64,000 nt of DNA from Bacteriovoracaceae bacterium (GTDB taxonomy: Bacteria > Bdellovibrionota > Bacteriovoracia > Bacteriovoracales > Bacteriovoracaceae). The notes beneath the pieces are model-generated. The model was not told the DNA's origin. It saw nothing but the letters and a program-made list of their open reading frames with translations, and did not search any database. Within the stretch, counting starts at the first letter, position 1, and each line of letters starts with the position of its first letter. Of this stretch, positions 50,686-60,007 are shown piece by piece. The stretch lies in assembly GCA_023137315.1 (NCBI GenBank), contig JAGLPP010000070.1:1-64000 (forward strand). Direction: 5' to 3'. A program made the position numbers and the translations under genes.

Positions 50686-53031
50686 ATGAATAAAAAAAGA
50701 TTCATCAATTTTACCTGTATCGCTTTATTTGTTTTACTTGTTTCAAATCTATCCTTTGCAAAGAACACGTGGGACAAGGCATTCGACTCAACACAACACT
50801 CATTTCGGGATCTCGGTAATGATTATTATGTACCTTTAAAGATGAGGAGACTTTCCGGAGCAAAACTTGTTCTTTTCAATTACGAGGCGGCACAAAAACT
50901 TGGACTTTCAGTACCTGAAGATCCAAAAGAGCTTGAAAAAATAATTCTCGATCGCTTTAGTGTTTTTGTCGACAACAAAAACCCGGCCTCCGATGTGGAA
51001 ATGTTTGCAACAAGATACCAGGATAGTGGCTCCAAAAAGGCTGGAGAGGCCCTTGGTGATGGCCGTGCGGCATGGGCCGGGGAACTGTCAGTCTTAAGTG
51101 AAAGAGGCACAAAAAGAAATGTGGATGTTGTGTTAAAAGGAATTGGACAGACCCCTCTTGCGTGGACTAACCATTCAGATCCCGGACACAGTGATGGACT
51201 TCAAAGCATGAATGAAGCCGTTCACAGTTTTATAATGAGCGAAATCAATGCAAAAAACCAGCTTGATACAAGTATCGATCTTGCGGTTATAGAAATTCCC
51301 CTGACAAAGGAAGACAAGCATACAGGAAAAACATCAAAGGCGGCAATTACAGTAAGAGTTGGTGGGCAAACAAGAATTGCACATTACAGATATTTTTCAG
51401 ACAACCAGTCACAATTCGAAAGAATTTTTGAATACATAATTAAAAGAGATCTCGGACTTCCACAAAATACAAAGGTGGACAAAAAACTTGTAGATGATTA
51501 TCTCACCATGTTTGTAAAAAACATTTCGGAAGAAGCTGCCAGATATTATGACCTACACGCAGTACACGCCTCCCCCACTCCCGGCAACAGAACCACTCTC
51601 GGAAGTACAATTGATATGGGAACTTTTCGCTATCTCGACGGACACCATCAAAACTACAGATACCTTTTTGACAAGCTCAAGCTTGAAGGACAAACCAATC
51701 AACTTCGCTCCTATATCCACCAGATTTTTAAATACATGGAAAATGCCCAATATCGCCTTACCCCAGGTAAAGAAGAACGTGAAAGTTTTTTTTCCATGTA
51801 TAACAAGACTTTTGAGTCCACAGTTGAAAAAATATGGCTTTTAAGACTTGGTCTTTCAGATAACGAAATCGAAAAACTTTCTTCGATATCAAAAAAGAAT
51901 TTCACCACCCTTGTTAGAGAACTTTACGAACTTTCAGGAAGTCAGGAAAGCTCCTTTGGAAGAAGAAAATTTGTTCCAGCAGGTCTTGATGTGAGAAAGA
52001 TTCTGGGTTCCACCATGGAAGTGATATCAGGACAGGACTCCTCGAAAGATCTTGCCTGGTTGTTTAAAAATGAAAGAGGCTGGGCCACTTTGGGAAGCAA
52101 TGAAACCACTGATCTCGCAAAGCGCTATCGCAATTCTGTACAAAATATTCTTTACGAACTTCCAGGAAATAAAATCAAAAAACGCTGGATAAAAAATGCC
52201 TCTCTCATGACAAAACAAAACCGTTTTGAAAACGGCCGTGGTTTTTTTGACAGCTACGAGAAGCCTATTCTAAAAATGCTGGAGGACAACAAGTCCACTT
52301 TCGTTGATATGACATCAAAAAGCCATGAAGGGATAGAATCTCTCGTGGATATGGGACTTCCAACAAGAGAGATAAACAACGTTGGCAGAAAACCAAGAAT
52401 AGGGGTTTTTTCAGGAACATTTGATCCTCCGCATATTACGCATGTAAATCTGGTTAAGGCCATAAAGAAGGCACATAATCTTGATATCGTTTATATTGTT
52501 CCAAATCTAACATCTGATCACAAACAAAATATCACCCCCTATAAACATAGAAAGGCAATGACCAAAATCGCCTTTGGTGGAATTGACGGTGTAAAACTAT
52601 CCGATAGTGAACTCGAATTTGCATTCAAATCAGGTGACATGACCGGCGTTGTGGAAACCCTGAACGATCGCCACCAGAATTCCACACTTTTTCAGATCAT
52701 GGGCAATGACAGCTATATTCGCTACAAGAAGGCCGCTGAAAAAGATCTTATCTCCAAACTGAATAATATTTCCCTTATTGTTTCCGGTCGTGAATCCCAA
52801 ATGCCGGCCGACAAGCTTCTTGGAAACAAACCTGTTATTCCATTTAATGGTGATCTTGGTGCTGATTCTTCATCCAAAGTGAGGCAGATGCTCAAGGAAA
52901 ACAAAAAATCCCCTTCCATCAGTAACGATGTGTGGAAATATATTAACACAAATGGACTATACAATGTTGCTGGAAACGACAATACAAATTGCGCTAATAT
53001 CGTCAGAGGTTTTTTAGCTGTTGGTCAATAA
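50686..53031 (+). CDS. Exported SelO-like pseudokinase fused to a NadD-like nucleotidyltransferase
   Basis: The protein has 781 residues with a signal peptide (FINFTCIALFVLLVSNLSFA). Residues 30-450 follow the SelO (YdiU) pattern: FATRYQDSG, GEALGDGRAAWAGE, VDVVLKGIGQTPLA with the ATP-binding Lys151, and TIDMGTFRYLD with Asp310. The H-G-V-x-N-T-D-N-M segment of SelO is replaced by HAVHASPTPGNRTT, so metal binding may be altered. Residues 570-770 are a HIGH-type nucleotidyltransferase like NadD: GVFSGTFDPPHITH, then YIVPNLTSDHK, QIMGNDSY and DSSSKVRQML (S-S-x-x-x-R). SelO adenylylates proteins; NadD makes NAD precursor dinucleotides. The combination with export is unusual. Confidence 0.8.
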   Translation: MNKKRFINFTCIALFVLLVSNLSFAKNTWDKAFDSTQHSFRDLGNDYYVPLKMRRLSGAKLVLFNYEAAQKLGLSVPEDPKELEKIILDRFSVFVDNKNPASDVEMFATRYQDSGSKKAGEALGDGRAAWAGELSVLSERGTKRNVDVVLKGIGQTPLAWTNHSDPGHSDGLQSMNEAVHSFIMSEINAKNQLDTSIDLAVIEIPLTKEDKHTGKTSKAAITVRVGGQTRIAHYRYFSDNQSQFERIFEYIIKRDLGLPQNTKVDKKLVDDYLTMFVKNISEEAARYYDLHAVHASPTPGNRTTLGSTIDMGTFRYLDGHHQNYRYLFDKLKLEGQTNQLRSYIHQIFKYMENAQYRLTPGKEERESFFSMYNKTFESTVEKIWLLRLGLSDNEIEKLSSISKKNFTTLVRELYELSGSQESSFGRRKFVPAGLDVRKILGSTMEVISGQDSSKDLAWLFKNERGWATLGSNETTDLAKRYRNSVQNILYELPGNKIKKRWIKNASLMTKQNRFENGRGFFDSYEKPILKMLEDNKSTFVDMTSKSHEGIESLVDMGLPTREINNVGRKPRIGVFSGTFDPPHITHVNLVKAIKKAHNLDIVYIVPNLTSDHKQNITPYKHRKAMTKIAFGGIDGVKLSDSELEFAFKSGDMTGVVETLNDRHQNSTLFQIMGNDSYIRYKKAAEKDLISKLNNISLIVSGRESQMPADKLLGNKPVIPFNGDLGADSSSKVRQMLKENKKSPSISNDVWKYINTNGLYNVAGNDNTNCANIVRGFLAVGQ

Positions 53032-53052
53032 TTTTTTACAAGGAATATAGTC

Positions 53053-54615
53053 ATGAGTAAATGCTTTCTTCTTGCTCTTATAATTTCAATTCTTCCTCTG
53101 AACCGGGTCTACTGTTCATGGCAAAAAGATCTTGGTCTTTTACTTGCGAGCAACAATCAGGAGGAGATAAACATACTTATTACGAAAGTACTGAAAGAAA
53201 AGCCTAATTGGCGTGACGTAATATCCTTTATAAAAAATTCAACCTGGCAAAAACCTGACAAGACAGGCATAGTCATCGAAAAAAAAATTATGTGTTCTGA
53301 TGGTATTACCAGACCATATATTACATTCATTCCTTCAAGCTATGATCCTGCAACTCCAACTCCACTTGTTGTTTATCTCCACGGAGGTGTGAGCAGAACA
53401 GAAATCAGGGATGATCGGATTGAATATGCAGAAAGAAAGGAATACATGAGGCTTGCCAAAAAAAATGGATGGATGATGGTGTTTCCATTCGGACAAAAGG
53501 GGGCAACATGGTGGGACAGTGTTGGAATGAAAAACATACTAAACATTGTTCGCAAAACCAAAAGGGATTATAATATTGATGATGACAGAGTCTGGATGAC
53601 AGGATTTTCCGACGGAGCTTCCGCCTCATTTCTTTTTTCAATGATATATCCCACGGACTTCGCTGCATTTGTTCCACTCAGTGGACACATGGGAGTTGGA
53701 GGCTTGAGTGGAAAGCTTCCACTTTATCCGGCCAATATGTCTATGTCACCTCTCCACGCTATAAATACAGATATAGACAATCTTTATCCTGCGGCAAAGA
53801 TGAGAAAAATGATTGATATGGCACGCGATGCCGGTGCAAACATTCATTATCGCGAATACAACGGTATTGGGCATGATTTTGGATATGCAGACGAGGAGCT
53901 TCCACGGATTGAAAGTTTTCTGGACAGAAATCCTCGAAATTCACTTCCACACCATATAGAATGGAAAACGGGAAAATCCGAGTTTGGAAAAAGCTATTGG
54001 CTTAAAATCAATGGTATATCCATTGGTGAACCACCTGCCCCCTGGCACATTGATTCAAATCTTTCACTTATTGATGACAGGGTTTCATTTGGTTTTTTTC
54101 CTGATTATGAATATGAAGGAAGTGGAGTGAAAGTTGACGGTTTGAGTGATGGTGATACCGTTTCAAGAAGAATGGGTCTGAAACCGGCCGATATCATAAT
54201 TAAATGCAATGAAATGAATATTCTCACCATTGATGATCTGGACGCCTTCAAGGTCTCGGTTAAACGAGGTGAACACATCAATGTGGTTGTAAAAAGAAGT
54301 AATCAGGATGTCCTTCTTGAAGGTAAAATACCTAATTCTGAGACCTATCTTCTTTTTCCAAGGGAAACACCATCTGCTGCGGTAATTGCCGATTTTATGG
54401 CGAATACTTTTTCCCTTGAAACCTCAAGGTATGGACATGGTTCAATATTAATTCATCCTGACATGGTTCAACTCGACCAGGATGTTGTAGTAAAACTTGA
54501 TGGTAATACTGTTTTCAATGGAAGGATTGAACCTGATATAAAATTTATCCTGAAACACTATCTTGAAAACCGCGACAGAAAACTTCTTTATGTGAAAGAA
54601 ATCATGATCCAGTAA
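53053..54615 (+). CDS. Exported alpha/beta-hydrolase (esterase-type) with C-terminal PDZ domain
   Basis: The protein has 520 residues with a signal peptide (CFLLALIISILPLNRVYCS). Residues 75-300 are an alpha/beta-hydrolase of the esterase/PHB-depolymerase-like group: PLVVYLHGGVSRTE, MVFPFGQKGATWWDS, and the nucleophile elbow GFSDGASASFLFS (G-x-S-x-G). His is likely in NGIGHDFGYAD. Residues 360-440 are a PDZ domain (SDGDTVSRRMGLKPADIIIKC), as in HtrA-type proteins, which would bind peptide C-termini. It follows the SelO-NadD gene by 21 bases, so the two are probably cotranscribed and both act outside the cytoplasm. Confidence 0.8.
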   Translation: MSKCFLLALIISILPLNRVYCSWQKDLGLLLASNNQEEINILITKVLKEKPNWRDVISFIKNSTWQKPDKTGIVIEKKIMCSDGITRPYITFIPSSYDPATPTPLVVYLHGGVSRTEIRDDRIEYAERKEYMRLAKKNGWMMVFPFGQKGATWWDSVGMKNILNIVRKTKRDYNIDDDRVWMTGFSDGASASFLFSMIYPTDFAAFVPLSGHMGVGGLSGKLPLYPANMSMSPLHAINTDIDNLYPAAKMRKMIDMARDAGANIHYREYNGIGHDFGYADEELPRIESFLDRNPRNSLPHHIEWKTGKSEFGKSYWLKINGISIGEPPAPWHIDSNLSLIDDRVSFGFFPDYEYEGSGVKVDGLSDGDTVSRRMGLKPADIIIKCNEMNILTIDDLDAFKVSVKRGEHINVVVKRSNQDVLLEGKIPNSETYLLFPRETPSAAVIADFMANTFSLETSRYGHGSILIHPDMVQLDQDVVVKLDGNTVFNGRIEPDIKFILKHYLENRDRKLLYVKEIMIQ

Positions 54616-54631
54616 AAAAACAAACAGGAGA

Positions 54632-55519
54632 CTATCTGACTGGTTTTAATAAACTCAGAAGAGTTACACAAAAAAGAAGTATTACCGCTGCAATTATTTG
54701 TACTACAGTCATCTTCACTCCAAGAAAAAACCAGACTATTAGTGCAGATGACAAGGGAAAAAGGAGCTCAAGCAGGGAGGATAATGTAGCTGAGATATGA
54801 GAAAGTCCTTTGTAGTAGAAGACAAGCGCCAGAAGTCCTGGAACCAATGCCATATAGATGATTGGTAAATAATTTTTCAAAGGTGCAACAACAAACCGAT
54901 TATCAAGTACAAACAACAAAATCAAAGTAAACAGAAAGCCACCAATATAACGAACAGTTACCAAATCAAGATAATTTATTTTTTGCAAAAGCTTTTTTCC
55001 AAAAACTGCTCCAGCACCCCAGAATAATACCGAAAGGAGTGAGAACAAAACCCCATAAAATTCAATTGTACCCCGCAGGTTCAGTGGAGATTTAAGGCCA
55101 AAACTCAAAACATATCCTGATATAATTATAACAGGCGCAAGCGGCCAGAAAAATCTTCGAGGTCTTTCCCCTAGGATAAAAAAAGAAAGTAAAATTGTCA
55201 CAACTGGTTGAAGTTTTTGCAGTAGAATAACAATTGCAGGATTCATGTAATTAAAAGCATGCGTAAAACACAGAACACCTCCGACGGATGTTCCACAGGC
55301 AACAAAAGCCAGTGATATTTTTTCAGAAAATGATAATTTAAAAACGCTCCTGATCTTTTTGATTCTTGGCAGAAGAAACAGTGAGCCAATCAAGTGCTCC
55401 ATCATCACCAGAACTAATGGTGGAAATATGAGCAACGAAGTCTTTCTAAAAAAAACATCTGTTGACCGTAAAAACATGCACAATGAGACTAAAAAAGCGC
55501 CTTTGGTATTTGATTTCAT
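54632..55519 (-). CDS. EamA/DMT-family transporter
   Basis: The protein has 295 residues with ten hydrophobic segments in two repeated halves, the typical EamA (drug/metabolite transporter) layout. Motifs include FTHAFNYMNPAIVILLQKLQPVVTILLSFFILGERP in the first half and a matching YYKGLSHISATLSSLLELLFPLSSALIVWFFLG in the second. It exports or imports small metabolites across the inner membrane; substrate unknown. It converges with the esterase-PDZ gene. Confidence 0.88.
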   Translation of the reverse strand: MKSNTKGAFLVSLCMFLRSTDVFFRKTSLLIFPPLVLVMMEHLIGSLFLLPRIKKIRSVFKLSFSEKISLAFVACGTSVGGVLCFTHAFNYMNPAIVILLQKLQPVVTILLSFFILGERPRRFFWPLAPVIIISGYVLSFGLKSPLNLRGTIEFYGVLFSLLSVLFWGAGAVFGKKLLQKINYLDLVTVRYIGGFLFTLILLFVLDNRFVVAPLKNYLPIIYMALVPGLLALVFYYKGLSHISATLSSLLELLFPLSSALIVWFFLGVKMTVVQIIAAVILLFCVTLLSLLKPVR

Positions 55520-55648
55520 TGAATTAGACTTACATGACTGGCAACAAATGATAAACCTAAATTTTTCAAAAAAAGTAAATTATTCGACAATACCTGGAAT
55601 CAGTGTAAAAATGGATCTATTGAACATCCCTTTTCATTGGCAATTACC

Positions 55649-56620
55649 ATGGCAGTTAAAACAAACCTTTGCAAAGATGATTTAATCCAAATTCTTTCAA
55701 AATATAATTTAGGAAAATTTAGAAGATCAAAACTCTTTGACGAAGGGACTGTACAAACAAACATATTGCTTAAGACAACAAACGGTCGATTTGTTTTGAG
55801 ATATTATGAGAACCGTTCAAAAGATTCTGTTTTGTTTGAAAGCAATTTGATTAAATATTTAAAAGATAAGAATTATCCATGCCCAACCACATATAAAAAC
55901 AAAAATGGTGATTTTGTCGGTGTTTACAATCAAAAACCATATATGATTTTTGAATTCATTGAAGGTATTCACTTGAAAAACCCAAACAGAACTCAAAAAA
56001 ATCAGTTAATCCAAAAAGTGGCCCAATTACAAAATATTACAAAAAACTATAAACCGGCCAATAACAACTACAGATGGAATTATGATATTAAACTTTGCAG
56101 AGCACTGGCAAAAAAAGAAGCTGATAAAATCAATTCAGGGAATTCCAGAAAGAAGTTGAAATGGCATACAAGAGAATTGGCAAAGCTAAAACTGCCAATC
56201 ACCCTGCCGAAGGGTATTTGCCACTGTGATTTTCATTTTTCAAACGTACTTTTCAAAGATGGGAAATTTAATGCCCTGATAGATTTTGATGATGCCAATT
56301 ATACATTTCTTATGTTCGACCTTGTATGCTTGATTAATCCATTCATTCCTTCATTCCTCTGGAATAATTGGTCAACACACACAGCAAACGATAATGTCTT
56401 GGATTTCAGGGAAGCAAAAAAAACAGTATCAGAATATATGAAACACAGGATTTTGAATAGCAATGAAAAAAGACATATATTTGATTTATATAAATTAGGT
56501 GTTTTATTTGACTGTGTTTGGTATTTCGAAAGAGGGGATGTGAAGGATTTTTATGAAAAAAGAAAAATTGACCATCTAAACAAGCTGGGCAGAGAAGAGT
56601 TTTACAATAAAATATTTTGA
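55649..56620 (+). CDS. thrB: Homoserine kinase, APH-fold (type II)
   Basis: The protein has 323 residues from ATG 55649 (MAVKTNLCKDDLIQIL), the start seen in type II homoserine kinases; TTG 55637 is in frame but less likely. The phosphotransferase fold is clear: GRFVLRYYENRSK with the ATP Lys/Arg strand, YMIFEFIEGIHLK, ICHCDFHFSNVLF (catalytic H-x-D-x-x-x-x-N) and LIDFDDANYTFLMFDL (metal Asp). It phosphorylates homoserine for threonine synthesis. It stands alone between opposing genes. Confidence 0.88.
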   Translation: MAVKTNLCKDDLIQILSKYNLGKFRRSKLFDEGTVQTNILLKTTNGRFVLRYYENRSKDSVLFESNLIKYLKDKNYPCPTTYKNKNGDFVGVYNQKPYMIFEFIEGIHLKNPNRTQKNQLIQKVAQLQNITKNYKPANNNYRWNYDIKLCRALAKKEADKINSGNSRKKLKWHTRELAKLKLPITLPKGICHCDFHFSNVLFKDGKFNALIDFDDANYTFLMFDLVCLINPFIPSFLWNNWSTHTANDNVLDFREAKKTVSEYMKHRILNSNEKRHIFDLYKLGVLFDCVWYFERGDVKDFYEKRKIDHLNKLGREEFYNKIF

Positions 56621-56666
56621 ATAAAAATGACACAGATTTTTTTTTAATTCCCTATTATTGTTTTCA

Positions 56667-57248
56667 TTAATAAATATTCTCAAATGATTTTAAAATTTTT
56701 TCGCTTATGTTTTCAGTAAGTGGTGGTCCGTGTCCGGGATAAACAGTTTGAATTTTTTTGCTAATCAATTTTCTATAAGCATTTATAAATGGTGGCTCAT
56801 AACTGGAAGGGTTTGTAATAATTATGGGTGTATCGCCTACAAAAATACTTCTACTGTATGGACAATAAATACAAATTGAATCATTTGTATGCCCTGGAGT
56901 ATGTATTATTTCAATCTTTTCATCTCCTGCCTTCAATATATCGCCATCTTTGATTAGCTGATCTATTCCCTTTACAAAGGGAGAAAAAGCATAAACCTTG
57001 GGATTGAACCTCTTTTTTATTTCTAGCAGCAAGCTACTGTGATCATAATGTTCATGTGTTAATATGACTTGATCAACCTTGTGTTTACCAACTCCACTGT
57101 TAAAATTTTGAATGACATCCAATATGGCAGGGTCTCTACCAACATCTATTAATGTATTTTTATCTTCAAGTGCATTTTTTGATCCTAATATATAATAAAC
57201 ATTTGATGTATATATTTCGCTTTGTTTCGTGAGGTTGAAAACTTTCAT
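56667..57248 (-). CDS. MBL-fold metallohydrolase
   Basis: The protein has 193 residues. Zinc ligands are in THEHYDHSSLL (H-x-H-x-D-H), IIHTPGHTNDSICIY and YPGHGPP, the glyoxalase II-like subgroup. It probably hydrolyses a thioester or other small substrate in the cytoplasm. It is the last gene of a minus-strand run after the CheR-like and GNAT genes. The substrate cannot be read. Confidence 0.9.
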   Translation of the reverse strand: MKVFNLTKQSEIYTSNVYYILGSKNALEDKNTLIDVGRDPAILDVIQNFNSGVGKHKVDQVILTHEHYDHSSLLLEIKKRFNPKVYAFSPFVKGIDQLIKDGDILKAGDEKIEIIHTPGHTNDSICIYCPYSRSIFVGDTPIIITNPSSYEPPFINAYRKLISKKIQTVYPGHGPPLTENISEKILKSFENIY

Positions 57249-57260
57249 TTTATTCTTATT

Positions 57261-57857
57261 TTATTTCTTTTGAAAAATTTGGGTTTGTGCAGTTATTTTC
57301 ATAAATAAATGCGCCAACAATGAAGGTATACTTTGGGTCTGCTCTATGGCAAAGAGGCCTTTATCTAAAAGACTTTCATGGAACATTGTAAGAACGTCCC
57401 TCCTTTGAGAGGCATTAAAATGTAATAACACATTTTTACAAAGTACTAAATTAAATCCAGTTTTTATTGGTTTCAATGTTAATAAATTGTGTCGTTTAAA
57501 TGTAATAGACTCTTTTATTTCATCACATATTAAGTAAGTGCTTCCTTGATCTTCGAAATATTTTTTTTGTATATCAACTGGAACTCTTTGAATTTCTTCA
57601 GCCGGATAAATACCATTGGAAATAATAGACTCAAATTCTCCGGTTGGATCAAGATCTGTGGCATGAATTTTGACATTTCCAAAGGCAGTTTTTCCAAGCT
57701 TTTCACGTAAGATTATCGCAAGTGTATATGGTTCAGCACCACGAGAACATCCGGCATCCCAGATATTTATACTTCCGCTATCATTATAGTGCTGTATGGT
57801 TTTATCAACCACAAGCTTAAGCGTACTCAAATCCCTGTAAAAATAAGTTAAACCCAT
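57261..57857 (-). CDS. CheR-type methyltransferase domain protein (no N-terminal CheR domain)
   Basis: The protein has 198 residues. It begins GLTYFYRDLSTL, equal to the T-x-F-F-R-D segment of CheR, then SAM motif WDAGCSRGAEPYTLAIIL and IHATDLDP, and later VLCKNVLLHFNASQRR (CheR C-terminal NVLIYF pattern). The usual N-terminal helical domain of CheR is missing. AAGGAAT lies before the ATG, so the start is real. It may methylate glutamates of a chemoreceptor or another target; receptor binding could differ from classic CheR. Neighbours are MBL hydrolase and GNAT genes. Confidence 0.85.
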   Translation of the reverse strand: MGLTYFYRDLSTLKLVVDKTIQHYNDSGSINIWDAGCSRGAEPYTLAIILREKLGKTAFGNVKIHATDLDPTGEFESIISNGIYPAEEIQRVPVDIQKKYFEDQGSTYLICDEIKESITFKRHNLLTLKPIKTGFNLVLCKNVLLHFNASQRRDVLTMFHESLLDKGLFAIEQTQSIPSLLAHLFMKITAQTQIFQKK

Positions 57858-57869
57858 AAATTTTATTCC

Positions 57870-58196
57870 TTAATGTCCGTTTCTTTTCCAGATGTATTGT
57901 CCATTATCATCAACCTGAAATCCCATCTTCTCCCAAAAACCAATTGCCTTATGTCGCACTCTGTCGGCAATAATCGTATCGAAGGATTTCATAAACATCT
58001 TAATGGTCTTTCGAGCAAAACCCCGACCTTCAAACTCGGGAAAAATCATTATCGAGCAAATGGTCAAGGTTTCATCCCTTATCATACCCCTGACCTTTCC
58101 AATGCGAATATCATCGAAACCAATATTCATCCAGTCGTAGTCGCTACGCTGTTGATCAGGTGTCAACATGGAAAATGTCAATTTTTCGGTCATCAT
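57870..58196 (-). CDS. Small GNAT-like acetyltransferase
   Basis: The protein has 108 residues. Motif A is CSIMIFPEFEGRGFARKTI with G-R-G-F-A, followed by a helix and IGFWEKMGFQVDDNG, the typical GNAT ending. It is short for the family, and the N-terminal strand may be reduced. The start is ATG 58196 or 58193 after GGAGAA. It precedes the CheR-like gene by 12 bases. Confidence 0.7.
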   Translation of the reverse strand: MMTEKLTFSMLTPDQQRSDYDWMNIGFDDIRIGKVRGMIRDETLTICSIMIFPEFEGRGFARKTIKMFMKSFDTIIADRVRHKAIGFWEKMGFQVDDNGQYIWKRNGH

Positions 58197-58239
58197 TTCT
58201 CCAATAACGAAAATGTATCATTTCACAAAGAGCGATTAT

Positions 58240-59019
58240 TCATTTTTTCTTGTTCAAGGAAAGCATGGAGATATCCTTCACGTATTTTTCCTCATGATAA
58301 TCATCCTTTTCTCCAATTTTATTAATTAAATCCAAAAGTCTCTCTACCGAAACATAGAAAAGAGGAAGCATTTCTTTAGGTAATTCATGTTTTTTTTTAT
58401 CCACTTCTTTTATTCCTGCAATAACGGCCCCTACGTTATTAAATTCATGTTTTAAAGTAATCACCGTTGCTTTGAATGCTTCAAGCTTTTTAAGTTCAAA
58501 AAGATTAAGCTTTAACCTGACATTAAAATATATATTAACATATTTCCAAAACATAAGTGCAATCCACGTAACAACAAATCCTGTCGACATTTTATCACCA
58601 AGTGCAACGTATACAACACTTGACAACATACAAACCAAAACTATCGAGGCAACCGCCAGGAACTTCTCTGACAGAATCCATATTACATCCAGAACGGCAA
58701 CTAGAATCATTAATGACCAAATTACACCAATGATTTGAAAATCGAATTTCACACAAACACCAATAACACTGATCGGAGTAAACAATGTCAACGATATGGC
58801 CACTATATTCAACCAAATCTTGGAATTTCTTGCATTTTTAGAAGTCAGGATCAAAGAGATTAAAAGGTATATCACCATGGAAATGATTCCGCTTTTCACC
58901 ACAAATGGATGCTTGTCCAACGCAAGATATAACCCGGTAAGCAGTGAGCCGTAACAGGGAATTCCAAAAAGAGCAACTCTTGTCACTGTTTCCCTAAAGT
59001 AAGCAATTTCAGTTTTCAA
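58240..59019 (-). CDS. Membrane protein with a histidine-kinase-like H-box and no ATPase domain
   Basis: The protein has 259 residues. Six hydrophobic segments occupy residues 15-175, then a cytoplasmic tail with KLEAFKATVITLKHEFNNVGAVIAGIKEV. The H-E-F-N-N-x-x-x-x-I-x-G pattern is that of the histidine-kinase dimerisation domain. The chain ends about 50 residues later (SLNKKK), leaving no room for the ATPase domain. It may be a phosphotransfer or dimerisation partner of another kinase, or a degenerate kinase. It is followed by the GNAT gene. Confidence 0.65.
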   Translation of the reverse strand: MKTEIAYFRETVTRVALFGIPCYGSLLTGLYLALDKHPFVVKSGIISMVIYLLISLILTSKNARNSKIWLNIVAISLTLFTPISVIGVCVKFDFQIIGVIWSLMILVAVLDVIWILSEKFLAVASIVLVCMLSSVVYVALGDKMSTGFVVTWIALMFWKYVNIYFNVRLKLNLFELKKLEAFKATVITLKHEFNNVGAVIAGIKEVDKKKHELPKEMLPLFYVSVERLLDLINKIGEKDDYHEEKYVKDISMLSLNKKK

Positions 59020-59072
59020 ATTTTACTCCAAATACCATTGTCGACGTTCTGCCAATTTATAATTCATCCATA

Positions 59073-59918
59073 CTACGATATTTTATACCCATCACCACTC
59101 TTAAAACCAGAGACAAACTCAATATTATCAACAATTGCCTCTTTTAAAGATCTTTTCAGATCTGAGACAATTCTAGGGTGGATCTCTCCTGATAATTCAT
59201 TACAATAAACTTTTTTAATCTCCGTTGCCAAAACCAAAGTCCCATTAAATTCGTCGGTCAAATGTTTTAAAAGGAATCCTCTTCCTTTAAATACCGAATT
59301 TTCCTTGACACTGTTTTCTATATTTTTTATGGAAATTTCAAAAAGACACTTCATCCAGTTTTCAACAACTGCAGAATATTTTCTATCCACATTTTTTGTG
59401 CCGATATTAAAAAGAGGTGTGAGCGCATCTTCAATTCCATTGTAATTATAGGAATGAATGTCATATACAACACAATATTCAAATTTTTTTTCAATTTTTG
59501 CAACGATAGCATCAATAATCTGGTAAAAATTATTATGTTTTCGAACGCTCTCGGCTATCTCATTCTTGTTCAGCTTTTCCTTCCAAACCTTTTTGCCCCA
59601 AGCTACATCATAAACACACTTATTCGTTTGACGATTCAGATCGTATTCATAACGTGAATCAAGAGCAACAATCCTGATCGGCAACGATGAGATCAACTTT
59701 CCGGTTATTGCGTCCTCCTCATGCCAACGCTCTTCTTTTGATAGATTAATTTTATCTCTCAAACCATCTCGGAGTTTATCACCGTTATGAATTGCCACAC
59801 ATACATGTGGAACATACTCCTCAATGGTAATTTTAAAAGATTCATCTTCCGAAACGCATGAAAATGCGTTCTCTTTCTCGATATTATTTAAAATTTCCTC
59901 TATTGAATATTTGTGCAT
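59073..59918 (-). CDS. N-formylglutamate amidohydrolase-like protein
   Basis: The protein has 281 residues. The family signatures are recognisable: VPHVCVAIHNGDKLRDGLRD near the N-terminus, ALDSRYEYDLNRQTNKCVY (the D-x-R-Y-x-x-D-x-N-R region) and VYDIHSYNYNG (metal-binding Asp-His). These enzymes hydrolyse N-formylglutamate in histidine breakdown, but many family members have unknown substrates, and no hut genes are here. The exact function is therefore open. Confidence 0.8.
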   Translation of the reverse strand: MHKYSIEEILNNIEKENAFSCVSEDESFKITIEEYVPHVCVAIHNGDKLRDGLRDKINLSKEERWHEEDAITGKLISSLPIRIVALDSRYEYDLNRQTNKCVYDVAWGKKVWKEKLNKNEIAESVRKHNNFYQIIDAIVAKIEKKFEYCVVYDIHSYNYNGIEDALTPLFNIGTKNVDRKYSAVVENWMKCLFEISIKNIENSVKENSVFKGRGFLLKHLTDEFNGTLVLATEIKKVYCNELSGEIHPRIVSDLKRSLKEAIVDNIEFVSGFKSGDGYKIS

Positions 59919-59947
59919 CTAAAAAATAATATACAGGAAATCAAACC

Positions 59948-59978
59948 AAAAAAAAACTCCACCCGGCAAAAGGTGGAG
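59948..59978 (-). terminator. Rho-independent terminator after the small secreted protein gene
   Basis: On the minus strand, CTCCACC pairs with GGTGGAG around an 8-nt loop, followed by nine T residues. This is a textbook intrinsic terminator, 30 bases after the stop of the 145-residue gene. It may also slow transcription from the other side. Confidence 0.9.
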
Positions 59979-60007
59979 CTTCATTATTTTCTTGATTTTT
60001 TGTTTTT

